Shown here: one piece after another, positions 27,035 to 36,615 of the stretch | How the letters are laid out: each line of letters begins with the position of its first letter | How positions within the stretch are numbered: position 1 is the stretch's first letter | DNA from: Shimia sp. CNT1-13L.2 | GTDB lineage: Bacteria > Pseudomonadota > Alphaproteobacteria > Rhodobacterales > Rhodobacteraceae | Assembly: GCF_024331145.1 (NCBI RefSeq) | Contig: NZ_JANDJO010000010.1 | Coordinates: 59,779 to 123,778 of the forward strand | Reading direction: 5' to 3' | DNA length: 64,000 bases | Notes under the pieces: generated by a model | Seen by the model: only the letters and a program-made list of their open reading frames with translations | The model's database searches: none | Told to the model about the DNA's origin: nothing | Translations under genes and position numbers: made by a program

Positions 27035-27850
27035 TCAGCTCAGCGTCATGTGCCGGTTCACGTCCTTGTAAAGCAGGTAACGGAACCGTCCCGGGCCACC
27101 CGCATAACAGGCCTGCGGACAAAAGGCGCGCAGCCACATGAAATCCCCGGCCTCTACCTCGACCCAATCCTGATTGAGCCGATACACCGCCTTGCCTTCA
27201 AGAACATAAAGCCCGTGTTCCATGACGTGCGTCTCGGCAAAGGGGATCACCGCGCCGGGTTCAAAGGTCACGATATTGACGTGCATGTCATGGCGCAGGT
27301 CCTCGGACTCCACGAACCGCGTCGTGGCCCATTTACCCTCGGTGTCAGGCATCGGCGTCGGCGCAACGTCCTTTTCGTTCGTGACAAAGGCCTCTGGCGC
27401 ATCCAGCCCTTCTACGGCCTCATATGCCTTGCGGACCCAGTGAAACCGTACCGGCTCGGCACTCTCGTTGCTCAACGTCCAAACTGCTCCGGGCGGGATA
27501 TAGGCATAGCCCCCCTCGCCCATTTCGTGGCGTGTACCCGCCAGCGTCAGAACCATCTGCCCTTCCACCACGAAAAGAACGGCCTGCGCGCGCGGATCGG
27601 TTTCGGGCCGCTCGCTCCCGCCACCCGGCAACACCTCGCCGATGTACTGCGAAAAGGTCTCGGCAAACCCCGACAATGGCCGCGCCAACACCCAGAACCG
27701 CGCCTTGTCCCAAAACGGCAACAGCGACGTTACGATATCGCTCATCGTGCCTTTCGGGATGACCGCATAGGCCTCGGTGAACATGGCACGATCAGTCAGC
27801 AACTGGGTCTGGGGCGGCAACCCGCCCTTGGGGGCATAATAGGTGGTCAT
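27035..27850 (-). CDS. allE: (S)-ureidoglycine aminohydrolase-like bicupin
   Basis: The 271-residue protein starts TTYYAPKGGLPPQT and has two cupin halves, with metal-site residues in the second (ETHVMEHGLYVLEGKAVYRL). These match AllE/UGlyAH, which releases ammonia from ureidoglycine in allantoin breakdown. No other purine catabolism gene lies nearby, so the assignment is by family only. It is monocistronic, followed by SRAP gene upstream on the same strand. Confidence 0.82.
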   Translation of the reverse strand: MTTYYAPKGGLPPQTQLLTDRAMFTEAYAVIPKGTMSDIVTSLLPFWDKARFWVLARPLSGFAETFSQYIGEVLPGGGSERPETDPRAQAVLFVVEGQMVLTLAGTRHEMGEGGYAYIPPGAVWTLSNESAEPVRFHWVRKAYEAVEGLDAPEAFVTNEKDVAPTPMPDTEGKWATTRFVESEDLRHDMHVNIVTFEPGAVIPFAETHVMEHGLYVLEGKAVYRLNQDWVEVEAGDFMWLRAFCPQACYAGGPGRFRYLLYKDVNRHMTLS

Positions 27851-27960
27851 GGTGGTTCCCGGTTGTCGGAGGTCGTCTTATTCTGCCCCCTCTCGCGACA
27901 GAGGTCCAACGGCAATGGCGGGAGATCGCTGCTGAAACATCCCCTTGGAATATTTGATAA

Positions 27961-28614
27961 TCAGATTGGCTCGATCAACTCCGGCCCACTCGCGCGGTTC
28001 GAATTCACCGCCCGGTCCACCTGATGGAAGTGCAACAGGTCATCTTCGGCTGACACCATCAACCGCGCGGCGCCGTGACCTTCTTCGCCAAGCCAAAGCC
28101 CCCAATCCTCGCAGTCCACGATCACCGGCATCCGATGGTGAATCGTCGACATCGGCTTGTTGGCGCCCGTGGTGACAATCGCGCAGGTATCAAACGATAA
28201 GTCCCCCATTTCCCAGTGCTGCCAGACCCCGGCAAGCGCCAATGGCCCATCCCCTTGAATGTACCACGGCCAGCGCACGCCCTCATCATCCTTGGTCCAT
28301 TCATAGAACCCGCTCACCGGAATAAGACACCGCCGCGCCCGGCAGGCCGCGCGAAAAGCGGGTTTCTCGGCAAGTGTCTCGGCACGGGCATTGATCAGCA
28401 GCGGGCCATCATCAGGCTTTTTGTACCAATGCGGCACAAAGCCCCAACGCATCGCCACCAGCCTGCGCCCGGCCTCGTTGCCCATAACAACGTGGACCTT
28501 CGTGGTCGGGCAAACGTTGTAGTTAGGCACATCAGGCAGGTCATTCGCAGGCGCCGCTGAAAACAACTGCGCCATAGCGTCATTGGGTAAGGTGATTGCA
28601 AATCTTCCGCACAT
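27961..28614 (-). CDS. SOS response-associated peptidase (SRAP/YedK/HMCES family)
   Basis: The 217-residue protein starts MCGRF, so Cys2 is available to form a thiazolidine crosslink with abasic sites in single-stranded DNA, as in YedK/HMCES. It has RWGFVPHW, the INARAET and CLIPVSGFYEW motifs and the conserved histidine near STIHHRMPVI. The role is protection of abasic DNA during replication. It is divergent from the TPR-sulfotransferase gene. Confidence 0.93.
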   Translation of the reverse strand: MCGRFAITLPNDAMAQLFSAAPANDLPDVPNYNVCPTTKVHVVMGNEAGRRLVAMRWGFVPHWYKKPDDGPLLINARAETLAEKPAFRAACRARRCLIPVSGFYEWTKDDEGVRWPWYIQGDGPLALAGVWQHWEMGDLSFDTCAIVTTGANKPMSTIHHRMPVIVDCEDWGLWLGEEGHGAARLMVSAEDDLLHFHQVDRAVNSNRASGPELIEPI

Positions 28615-28687
28615 GTTTAAACCGTATCACCGGACCCGAGCTGCTTTCAAAGCCAAAGCTCCGCTCCTAAAGGAAGGAAGAGGCAAA

Positions 28688-30439
28688 ATGGCTAAATCTC
28701 CTCAACAAATTGCCCAGAAACTTGCATCCCAATTGCAGGCGGGTCAATTTGGTGCCGCAGCGAAGCTCGCAAAAACTGCAACAAAGCAGTTTCCGAAAGA
28801 AAGCCACTTTGCAAACGTTGCCGCCACCGCGCTCATAAACATGGATCGCACGCGGGAAGCTCTGCCGTTTTTTGCCAAGGCGCTGCAACTCGCGCCCGGC
28901 CATGAAGAATACCAAAACAACCTCATCCACGCCTACATCGTCGCCAAACAGCATGAGAAAGCCAACGAGCTCATCGAGCGTTTTCTACCAACGCGGAAAG
29001 ATGCCTCCAAACTGCTTCACCTAAAGGCTTTTTCTGCGCAACTTCAGGCAAAACACGAGGATACCATCGTCGCCGCAACCAAGGGGCTAGAACAGGACGG
29101 ACCGCTCCAAACGACCTTTCTGGAAATGAGAGGGATGGCGTACGATCATCAAAACGATTTCGGCCGCGCGCTAGAGGATTTTGACCAATTGTTAGAGATT
29201 GATCCTGACAATTGCAGAGCACTGCAACTGAAAGCAAATCTGCTCCTCGACAATTATCAAACTGAAAACGCGATTGCTCTTCTGGAGAATGCTCTGGATA
29301 GGCATCCTAAGGATTGCGGTCTGCTCACCGCCATGGCGTCTGCACACTTCTCGCAAGGAGAGGTGGAGAGCGCACACACACATCTGGACGAAGCGATGAA
29401 GATTAATCCAAATTCTTCAGAGACTTTGATTTTGCTCGCAAAATCTCTGAAAGGTGACGTGTTGCAGAAATACATGCCTAAGGCCCAGGAGGCATTAAAA
29501 GCCCATCCCAAAGGATCCTCGGGCTGGTGCAACATCCAGTTCGCCCTCGGACATATGTATTTCGCGTCTCGGAACTACCAGGCTGCCGGGCGACACTATG
29601 AAAAGGCGAACGGTGGCCTTTCCAAACTGGAAATCCACCGCCAGGAAGCTGAAGATACAAAGTTTGAGAAAATCCTTGCAGCAACGCCCGCCGGACCCTG
29701 CGAATGGACCGAACCCAGGGATGGACAGCCAAAGACAATACTGGTTGTCGGACAACCACGATCCGGCACAACCCTGACAGAAATGGTCCTGTCCAGCCAT
29801 CCGGACGTAGCAAGCTGCGGCGAACTGATGAACGGCGCAGTGGCAGCCAAGCAGTTTATCGATGCGGATTTGGAGTTCGACCCCAAGCTCTTTGAAAGTG
29901 AGTACACTGGCAACCTGCCCGAACAGGTCCTGCATCATCCCGCTTTCGTCGACAAGATGCCCTCGAACTACAGGCACATCGGGATGTTCCTACATGGTCT
30001 GCCCGGTGTTCGCATCATTCATATTGAACGTGACCCAAGAGATGTAGCCCTTTCCATGTGGAAAGAGCGTTTCAAGGCAGATGGGCTGCGCTTTACCAAC
30101 GATCTGGTGCATATCGCCCAGCAAGCCAATCTCTACCGGCGCTACATGCGGCACTGGGAAAAGGAATTTCCCGGTCAGTTCCTGACCATCCGTTACGATG
30201 ACCTCGTGTCCGATCTGGAGGCGACCAGCAAGAAAATGGCAGAGTTCGCGGGGCTCGACTGGACCGAGGCAATGATGAGTCCCGAACGCAACAAGGCCTC
30301 GGTACGAACCGCTTCCGTCGTGCAGGTCCGCGAGGGTGTTCACAAGAAATCGCTTGGGGGCTGGCGTCGGATGGAAGAGGCTCTGCGCCCGTTCAACAAG
30401 GCTCTTGACCGTGATCTATGGCCGGAACTTGAGTGGTAA
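28688..30439 (+). CDS. Tetratricopeptide-repeat sulfotransferase family protein
   Basis: The 583-residue protein has tetratricopeptide-like repeats through about residue 300 and then a sulfotransferase domain. The 5'-phosphosulfate loop PRSGTTLTEM lies near residue 357 and the 3'-phosphate region IERDPRDVALSMWKERF near residue 445, both for binding the donor PAPS. The acceptor is unknown; cell-surface carbohydrates or peptides are typical. ATG at 28688 follows a strong AAGGAAGGAAGAGG site. The gene looks less GC-rich and less codon-biased than its neighbours, which hints at transfer or relaxed selection. Confidence 0.88.
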   Translation: MAKSPQQIAQKLASQLQAGQFGAAAKLAKTATKQFPKESHFANVAATALINMDRTREALPFFAKALQLAPGHEEYQNNLIHAYIVAKQHEKANELIERFLPTRKDASKLLHLKAFSAQLQAKHEDTIVAATKGLEQDGPLQTTFLEMRGMAYDHQNDFGRALEDFDQLLEIDPDNCRALQLKANLLLDNYQTENAIALLENALDRHPKDCGLLTAMASAHFSQGEVESAHTHLDEAMKINPNSSETLILLAKSLKGDVLQKYMPKAQEALKAHPKGSSGWCNIQFALGHMYFASRNYQAAGRHYEKANGGLSKLEIHRQEAEDTKFEKILAATPAGPCEWTEPRDGQPKTILVVGQPRSGTTLTEMVLSSHPDVASCGELMNGAVAAKQFIDADLEFDPKLFESEYTGNLPEQVLHHPAFVDKMPSNYRHIGMFLHGLPGVRIIHIERDPRDVALSMWKERFKADGLRFTNDLVHIAQQANLYRRYMRHWEKEFPGQFLTIRYDDLVSDLEATSKKMAEFAGLDWTEAMMSPERNKASVRTASVVQVREGVHKKSLGGWRRMEEALRPFNKALDRDLWPELEW

Positions 30440-30451
30440 ACCGCGGCTCGA

Positions 30452-30757
30452 CTAGCGGTATTGCTTGCGGGCCAGGTCGATCCGCGCCTCCATCATCGAC
30501 ATCTCTTTCATGATGTCCTGACGGCGCGTCCGGTCGCCTGTTTCGCGCAGCTCTTCGCGCAGACGTGCCAGTTCGCGCGACAGGGATACGAATTCGGGAA
30601 CACCACCCGCTTCTTTGACGAGGCGGTTCAACATCGCGTTTTCGGGGTCTTCCTCGCGCGGCAAAGGCTTGCCGGCACCTTCGAGATTGTCGAAGGCACC
30701 TTCTGCCTCGGCCTCAGAGATCTTGGCGTTGATAAGATCAATCAGCGGATGGTCCAT
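30452..30757 (-). CDS. DUF1992 (DnaJ subfamily C member 28-like) protein
   Basis: The 101-residue protein starts MDHPLIDLINAKISEAEAEG and contains the DUF1992 core FDNLEGAGKPLP, then the charged helical region to RKQYR. Members are small cytoplasmic proteins, some fused to J domains; no reaction is known. The ATG at 30757 is used because the upstream extension overlaps the terminator of the nucleotidase gene. Confidence 0.85.
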   Translation of the reverse strand: MDHPLIDLINAKISEAEAEGAFDNLEGAGKPLPREEDPENAMLNRLVKEAGGVPEFVSLSRELARLREELRETGDRTRRQDIMKEMSMMEARIDLARKQYR

Positions 30758-30771
30758 GCCGCCTCCAAATG

Positions 30772-30798
30772 AAACCCCCGCCAGTGTTCCGGCGGGGG
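30772..30798 (-). terminator. Intrinsic terminator of the 5'-nucleotidase gene
   Basis: CCCCCGCC (30775-30782) and GGCGGGGG (30791-30798) form an 8-bp stem; on the minus strand the stem is followed by TTTC. It lies 22 bases after the nucleotidase stop. Confidence 0.7.
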
Positions 30799-30819
30799 CG
30801 CCCAAGGTCAAGTCGCCTG

Positions 30820-32400
30820 TTACTTACGGGTGATACGCCCGTCAGTGTAGGGCGCATAAGGCCCGCTCTTGGCGAGGAACTCGGCCGTCACATCCGCCAG
30901 GTCCGGACCGTAGTCATAGGCGTTGGTGGCATCGCGGAACATCTTGTACCCGTCACCGCCGTTGCGGACATAGTTGTTCGAGACGAGGCCGTAGGTCTTG
31001 GCCGGATCAATCGGCCCCCATGCCCCATTCTCCATCACCATGACATCAGAAACCCGTCCTTCGTTCGGCGCCACCGACATGTCAAAGGTGAACTTCAGCC
31101 CGGCCACCTGCGGGAAACGGCCCTTGCCGTCCTCAACCTGACTGACACCGTTTTCAAGCGCGTCAATCACGGTTTGGCCGGACACCTGGAAGGTCGACAG
31201 CGTGTTCTGGAACGGCAGTACCGTCAGGACCTCGCCCATCGTCACTTCGCCGGCATCAATCGACGCACGCAGACCACCGCCGTTCTGGATCGCGATCTGG
31301 ACACCTTGATCCTTCACGCGGTCCAGCATGGCATCGGCCACGAGATTCCCCATCGGGCATTCCACCGCACGGCAGGTTTCGCGCGCGCCTTCAATCGCCG
31401 CGCTGGCTTCGGCGACCACGCGCTTTTTCATCTCCTCGATCGGTGCGCCCATCTCGGCCACACGCGCGGCAATCGCCGCATCCGGCGTCACCGAGGCATC
31501 CAGCAGGATCGGCTCCCCCATGGCCGAGGTCACGTTGCCCGCGTCATCAAAGGTCACGACCAATTCGCCAAGGTACTTGGAATAGGCATAGGCCTGTACC
31601 ACCGGAACGTTGCCCACCATGACGGGATAAGCGCCCTTGGCGCGGTCATTGGTGTTGGACAACAGCGTATGCGAGTGTCCGCCCACGACCAGATCGATCC
31701 CCGGCACGTTGGCCGCAATATCCATATCTTTGGGCAGGCCGACGTGGGTCAGTGCGATGATCTTGTTAACGCCGTCCGCCTCAAGTGCCGCGACATCGCC
31801 CTTCAGGCTTTCGATCTCGTCCTGAAAAACCACGTTCGGCCCCGGCGAAGAGGTATCAACGGTGTCGGTGGCCAGAACCGATATGATGCCGATCTTCTCG
31901 CCACCGACCTCAAGCACCACATGGTTGCCCACCTTGCCGTTAAGCGCAGGTTCCGAGGACAGATCAAGGTTGCCCGAAATCACCGGGAAAGAGACCGCGT
32001 CGATGAACTTTTCAAGGCCCATCGGGCCATCGTCGAACTCGTGGTTGCCCACGGCCATGACGTCATAGCCGATGGCCTGCATGAACTCGGCCTCTGCCGC
32101 GCCCTTGTAGGTGGTATAGAACAGTGAGCCCTGGAACGGGTCACCGGCATCCAGCACCAGATAGTTCTGACCGGCAAGCTCGGCGCGTTTGGCATCCACC
32201 ATGGTCTTGATACGGGCCACGCCGCCAAAGCATTTCCCCTCGGCTTCGCCTTCCGCGTTACAGGTCGAATCGTACTTGTTGATCGACTCGATCCGGCTGT
32301 GAATGTCGTTCGTATGCAGAATGGTAATCTTGTAATCGGCCCAGGCCATGCCAGCGGTCATCGCCAGCGTGGCCGCCCCGGCCATCAATTTGTGAAACAT
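30820..32400 (-). CDS. Periplasmic 5'-nucleotidase / UshA-type metallophosphatase
   Basis: The 526-residue protein has a signal peptide (FHKLMAGAATLAMTAGMAWA) and then the metallophosphatase domain ITILHTNDIHSRIE, DAGDPFQGS, GNHEFDDG and GGHSHTLL, followed by the 5'-nucleotidase C-terminal domain (QNGGGLRASIDAGE, YVRNGGDGY). It should hydrolyse extracellular nucleotides or 2',3'-cyclic nucleotides in the periplasm, releasing phosphate and nucleosides. ATG at 32400 follows GGGGAGCAATAAG and fits the signal peptide. Confidence 0.93.
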   Translation of the reverse strand: MFHKLMAGAATLAMTAGMAWADYKITILHTNDIHSRIESINKYDSTCNAEGEAEGKCFGGVARIKTMVDAKRAELAGQNYLVLDAGDPFQGSLFYTTYKGAAEAEFMQAIGYDVMAVGNHEFDDGPMGLEKFIDAVSFPVISGNLDLSSEPALNGKVGNHVVLEVGGEKIGIISVLATDTVDTSSPGPNVVFQDEIESLKGDVAALEADGVNKIIALTHVGLPKDMDIAANVPGIDLVVGGHSHTLLSNTNDRAKGAYPVMVGNVPVVQAYAYSKYLGELVVTFDDAGNVTSAMGEPILLDASVTPDAAIAARVAEMGAPIEEMKKRVVAEASAAIEGARETCRAVECPMGNLVADAMLDRVKDQGVQIAIQNGGGLRASIDAGEVTMGEVLTVLPFQNTLSTFQVSGQTVIDALENGVSQVEDGKGRFPQVAGLKFTFDMSVAPNEGRVSDVMVMENGAWGPIDPAKTYGLVSNNYVRNGGDGYKMFRDATNAYDYGPDLADVTAEFLAKSGPYAPYTDGRITRK

Positions 32401-32502
32401 CTTATTGCTCCCCGCGTTTTTGTTGCTCCTCTCAAACGGTGACTCGGTTTCGGGCACCTGTCAAACCTTGACCTCGGGACAGCATGAAGGCATGTCACGA
32501 CC

Positions 32503-32844
32503 ATGCTTATTTTCAAGATCTTCCGCGCCCCCGAGTGGGCGGATTTGCGCGCAGCCGGCGAGACCGTAGGCGCCCCCGTGGACGTGGCCGATGGCTTTGT
32601 CCATTTCTCGACCGCCGAACAGGTTGCCGAAACCGCCGCCAAGCATTTCGCGGGCGAGGATGACCTTTTCCTTCTGGGCCTCGAAGCGGATGACATGGGC
32701 GAAGACCTCAAGTGGGAACCCTCCCGCGGCGGCGCGCTTTTCCCGCATCTTTATCGCCCGCTGAAGCTGGCGGATGTGGCCTGGGCCCAGCCCCTGCCCC
32801 TTGAGAATGGCACCCATCAATTTCCCGCAGGTCTCTGCATATGA
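32503..32844 (+). CDS. DUF952 family protein
   Basis: The 113-residue protein has the DUF952 pattern ([29 protein letters not shown]). The family shares a fold with ADP-ribosyl-type and phosphotransferase-like proteins but has no defined reaction. It overlaps pyrD by 4 bases (ATGA), so translation is coupled. Confidence 0.86.
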   Translation: MLIFKIFRAPEWADLRAAGETVGAPVDVADGFVHFSTAEQVAETAAKHFAGEDDLFLLGLEADDMGEDLKWEPSRGGALFPHLYRPLKLADVAWAQPLPLENGTHQFPAGLCI

Positions 32845-33899
32845 AACTGCTTGAAAACATCGGCCTCAAGGCCCTCCACCAGATTGATCCCGAAGCCGCC
32901 CATGGCCTTGCCATCAAGGCGCTGCAAATGGGGATGGCACATGCGCCGGGCACCCTGACCTCGCCACGGCTGAAAACCACCTTTGCCGGGCTCGACCTGC
33001 CCAATCCCGTGGGATTGGCCGCAGGTTTCGACAAGAACGCAACTGCGCTTGACGGTCTGGCCAAGGCCGGCTTCGGCTTTTTCGAGGTCGGCGCAGCCAC
33101 CCCGCGCCCGCAGCCCGGAAACCCCAAGCCCCGCCTGTTCCGCCTGTCCGAAGACCGCGCCGCCATCAACCGGTTCGGCTTTAACAACGAGGGCATGGAC
33201 GCCATCGCCGCGCGACTGGCAAATCGCCCCAAGAACGCGGTGATCGGCCTCAACCTCGGGGCCAACAAGGACAGCGAAGACCGCGCGAGCGATTTTGCCA
33301 AAGTGTTGGCGCACTGCGGCGCACACCTCGACTTTGCTACCGTCAACGTGTCCTCCCCCAACACCGAGAAACTGCGCGATCTTCAAGGCAAGGCCGCCCT
33401 GTCGGCGCTGCTGTCCGGTGTCATGGAAACCCGCGATGCGCTGGACCGGCCGATCCCCGTCTTCCTCAAGATCGCGCCTGATCTTTCCGATGCGGAAATC
33501 GCCGAAATTGCCGAGGTGGCCGTCGAATCCAGGCTCGATGCGGTGATCACCACCAACACCACGCTAGATCGCAAGGGCCTCGCGTCCAAGCACCGTGACG
33601 AGATGGGCGGCCTGTCCGGCGCCCCGCTCTTTACCAAATCCACCCGCGTTCTCGCCCGCCTGTCGCAACTGACCGACGGCCAGATGCCCCTGATCGGTGT
33701 CGGCGGCATCTGCAACGCACAGGACGCCTACGACAAGATCTGCGCCGGCGCTTCCGTCGTGCAACTCTATACCGCGCTGGTCTATGGCGGTCTGTCGCTG
33801 GTCGAAGGCATCGTGCGCGGTCTTGATGCGCTTCTTGAACAGGACGGTTTCAGCAATGTCGCCGAAGCTGTCGGCACGAAACGGGAGAACTGGCTGTGA
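32841..33899 (+). CDS. pyrD: Dihydroorotate dehydrogenase (quinone), class 2
   Basis: The 352-residue flavoprotein oxidises dihydroorotate to orotate in pyrimidine synthesis, reducing the quinone pool at the inner membrane. It has the N-terminal membrane-association helices, [12 protein letters not shown], the active-site region [11 protein letters not shown] with Ser as base, and FMN-phosphate motif [16 protein letters not shown]. It sits between DUF952 and arsC genes in an overlapping operon. Confidence 0.96.
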   Translation: MKLLENIGLKALHQIDPEAAHGLAIKALQMGMAHAPGTLTSPRLKTTFAGLDLPNPVGLAAGFDKNATALDGLAKAGFGFFEVGAATPRPQPGNPKPRLFRLSEDRAAINRFGFNNEGMDAIAARLANRPKNAVIGLNLGANKDSEDRASDFAKVLAHCGAHLDFATVNVSSPNTEKLRDLQGKAALSALLSGVMETRDALDRPIPVFLKIAPDLSDAEIAEIAEVAVESRLDAVITTNTTLDRKGLASKHRDEMGGLSGAPLFTKSTRVLARLSQLTDGQMPLIGVGGICNAQDAYDKICAGASVVQLYTALVYGGLSLVEGIVRGLDALLEQDGFSNVAEAVGTKRENWL

Positions 33900-34234
33900 T
33901 CACCATCTGGCACAATCCGCGCTGCTCGAAATCGCGGCAGACTCTGGCCCTGATCGAGGACAAGGGTGACATCACCATCCGCAAGTATCTTGAAGATGCC
34001 CCAAGCGTCGAAGAGATCACCGCGGTGCGCGACCTGCTCGGCGTCAAAGCCATCGAGATTATGCGCCCGCGAGAAGCCGAGTTCCAGGAAATGGGCCTCT
34101 CGCGCACTGACGAGGATGACACGCTGATCGCGGCAATGGCGCAATGCCCCAAGCTGATCGAACGTCCGATTGTTCTTGCCAATGGCAAGGCGGCCTTGGG
34201 ACGCCCGCCCGAAAACGTGCTCGACATCCTTTAA
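33896..34234 (+). CDS. arsC: ArsC-family arsenate reductase (glutaredoxin-dependent)
   Basis: The 112-residue protein has the catalytic Cys10 ([14 protein letters not shown]) and the [17 protein letters not shown] motif of ArsC/Spx-like enzymes. It likely reduces arsenate with glutathione and glutaredoxin, although housekeeping ArsC homologues without arsenic roles exist. It overlaps pyrD by 4 bases; no arsenite exporter is near. Confidence 0.9.
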   Translation: MITIWHNPRCSKSRQTLALIEDKGDITIRKYLEDAPSVEEITAVRDLLGVKAIEIMRPREAEFQEMGLSRTDEDDTLIAAMAQCPKLIERPIVLANGKAALGRPPENVLDIL

Positions 34235-34252
34235 TCTGCGCTGCGGCCCCGC

Positions 34253-35572
34253 TTACGCACGCGAGGCCGCTGCTTCTACTTTTGGGTATTTCCACCCAAG
34301 CGTCGCCCCGCGCGCCACGAAGGACACAAGCAGCGCCAGCCAAAGCCCGTGATTTCCGAACAGGGGAATGAACGCAGCGACCGCCACGACATAAACCACC
34401 AGGGAAATCGCCATCATGTTGCGCATGTCGCGTGTGCGCGTGGCCCCGATGAAAATCCCGTCCAGCATCCAGCTCGCGATCCCAATCGGCGGCGCCAGAA
34501 CCATCCACCACAGATAACTGCGTGCCTCACTGCGCACCTCGGGCGAGGTTGCCATCAGGTCGATGATCGCGCCACCGGCCAGGGCAAAGGCCGCAGCAAG
34601 CCCCATGACAACGATCAATCCCCAAAGGCTGCTCTTGATCGCCGCCTGCCGGAGCGCCCCGCGATTGTATGCACCCAGAGCCTGTCCCACCATCGCCTCG
34701 GCGGCAAAGGCAAACCCATCCAGCGCATAGGCCGTGATCTCGAGAAACTGGAGCAACACCTGGTTGGCCGCGAGTGTCACATCCCCGAACCGCGCCCCAA
34801 GAAACAAGAATGACATGAAGATCGCCTGCAACATCAAAGAACGCAGCATGATATCCGTGTTGACGGCCATGACCTCGCGCAGACGGGCCTTGTCGAACAC
34901 CCGCACCCAATCGCGCCAGGCGGGCTGACGAAAGGCGCTGCGACACAGCCACAACCCAAGCGCCAATCCCGTCCATTCGGCAATGAAGGTAGCAAAGGCG
35001 ACGCCGGGAACGCCCCAGCCAAGCCCAAGAACGAACCACAGGTCCAGAACGATATTGAGCCCGTTCATCCACAGCTGCAACACGAGAACGGCGCGTGTTC
35101 TCTCAAGGGCGATCAACCAGCCCGTCACGCCGTAAAGCGCGATGGCCGCCGGGGCGCTGTAGACCCGGATTTGCAGGTACTGCCGTGCAAGTCCTTCAAC
35201 CTCGGCACTGGCAGGCGAAAGCTTGAACGCCAGCGCATAAAGCGGCACCTGCAACAGGACAATCGCCACGCCGGCAAGGCTGCCCAGCATCAGGGCCCTC
35301 GTCAGCATGGCCGCCACTTCACCATGCCGCCCCGCGCCTTGTGCCTGGGACGTCAGCCCAGTGGTGCCCATGCGCAGGAACCCGAACAGCCAGTAAAACC
35401 CGGTCAGGATAACGGCACCGATCCCCACCGCGCCAATCGGCGCGGCCTCGCCCATCTGCCCGACAACACCCGTATCCACCGCCCCGAGGATCGGAACGGT
35501 GGCATTGGAAATCACGATGGGGATTGCAGTGCGCAGCACCCGACCATGGGTGATTGCGCCGACGTCAGCCAT
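34253..35572 (-). CDS. MATE family efflux transporter
   Basis: The 439-residue protein has 12 predicted helices and the MATE-type opening VLRTAIPIVISNATVPILGAVDT. Related DinF-like pumps export cationic compounds by sodium or proton exchange. It overlaps the first PaaI-like thioesterase gene by 8 bases, so a three-gene unit (two thioesterases then MATE) is likely. Confidence 0.9.
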   Translation of the reverse strand: MADVGAITHGRVLRTAIPIVISNATVPILGAVDTGVVGQMGEAAPIGAVGIGAVILTGFYWLFGFLRMGTTGLTSQAQGAGRHGEVAAMLTRALMLGSLAGVAIVLLQVPLYALAFKLSPASAEVEGLARQYLQIRVYSAPAAIALYGVTGWLIALERTRAVLVLQLWMNGLNIVLDLWFVLGLGWGVPGVAFATFIAEWTGLALGLWLCRSAFRQPAWRDWVRVFDKARLREVMAVNTDIMLRSLMLQAIFMSFLFLGARFGDVTLAANQVLLQFLEITAYALDGFAFAAEAMVGQALGAYNRGALRQAAIKSSLWGLIVVMGLAAAFALAGGAIIDLMATSPEVRSEARSYLWWMVLAPPIGIASWMLDGIFIGATRTRDMRNMMAISLVVYVVAVAAFIPLFGNHGLWLALLVSFVARGATLGWKYPKVEAAASRA

Positions 35573-36077
35573 CCTTGCGCGCGGGCATCAGGAAATGCCC
35601 GGTCGCCTGTGCGAACAGTTTTGCCCGCTGGTCCTGCCAGGCCTCGACATGCACCGATGCATAGCGCCGCCCCGAACGGTTTACCCGCGCCCGCGCATAG
35701 GCATCCCGCGGCAGGCCCGAGCGCAGGTAATCAATATTGAAATCGATTGTCTTGGGCAGACGCGGCAGATACCCCAAAGCCAGTTCGTCAGCATCCAACA
35801 CACCGGTTTCGATCTCTTCCCACAAGACGGACCATGCCAGACCGATCACGGCGGTGGTTTCAAGAAAACCGGCAATGGCCCCGCCATGCAGCGCTGGCAG
35901 CATCGGATTGCCGATCAGCTTCTCGTCAAACGGCATGATCGCGGTCAACTCGTCACCGCGGCGCTCGAATTCGATTCCCATGAACTGCACATAGGGAACC
36001 CCGTGAACCAGCGCATTCAATGCTGCGTCTCGGCGTTGCTTTACCACCTGGACGGGCTCGGGACGTGTACGCGCCAT
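35565..36077 (-). CDS. PaaI family thioesterase (first)
   Basis: The 170-residue hotdog-fold protein has the PaaI pattern with HGGAIAGFLETTAVIGLAW and a conserved Gly and acid region. It should hydrolyse acyl-CoA thioesters in the cytoplasm. Its ATG overlaps the stop of the next thioesterase gene (TAATG), indicating translational coupling. Substrate range is unknown; proximity to acyl-CoA metabolism genes is suggestive only. Confidence 0.85.
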   Translation of the reverse strand: MARTRPEPVQVVKQRRDAALNALVHGVPYVQFMGIEFERRGDELTAIMPFDEKLIGNPMLPALHGGAIAGFLETTAVIGLAWSVLWEEIETGVLDADELALGYLPRLPKTIDFNIDYLRSGLPRDAYARARVNRSGRRYASVHVEAWQDQRAKLFAQATGHFLMPARKDG

Positions 36078-36502
36078 TACCGTTTGCCCTCCACTGTAAA
36101 GGCACCCGTGGCCGTGGCCACCGGTCGGTCAGTGTCATCATCCATCGCCGTGGCGCGGACAAAGGCAACAGAACGAGTGATGTGATAACACTCGGCGCGC
36201 GTCCGGACGGTCTGCCCCGGCGTCGCCGCGCGCATATAGTCGATTCGCAGATCAATCGTTGCCGTACCAGCAGGAGAGGACGGATGGCTCATCGCTGCTG
36301 CACCGCAACATGTGTCCATCAAAGCCGACACCGCGCCGCCATGCAGCACCCCGGTTTCCGGGTCTCCTACAATCCGCAGATCATAAGGCAATTCCATCTC
36401 GGCAATCCCGTCACCGATATCCGTCAGCGTCATCCCCAACGCCTTGCAATGCGGGATCGCATTGATGAACTGTTCTGCCATTCGGGCTTTTTCCGGGTTC
36501 AT
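36077..36502 (-). CDS. PaaI family thioesterase (second)
   Basis: The 141-residue hotdog-fold protein contains VLHGGAVSALMDTCCGAA, the typical PaaI catalytic helix, and conserved TIDLRIDYMR. It is paralogous to the downstream thioesterase. ATG at 36502 (MNPEKARMAEQF) is preferred over a longer frame that extends into the promoter. First gene of the thioesterase-thioesterase-MATE unit. Confidence 0.85.
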   Translation of the reverse strand: MNPEKARMAEQFINAIPHCKALGMTLTDIGDGIAEMELPYDLRIVGDPETGVLHGGAVSALMDTCCGAAAMSHPSSPAGTATIDLRIDYMRAATPGQTVRTRAECYHITRSVAFVRATAMDDDTDRPVATATGAFTVEGKR

Positions 36503-36615
36503 AATCCGCTCTCCTAGTCTTCGGCCAACTATGATCCTGATTTCTCTGCAACGGCAAGGGGGCGGTTGCACCTTGCAGCGCAGCATTTTAAGTTCATGCC
36601 CGAGGAGAGTTGCAA

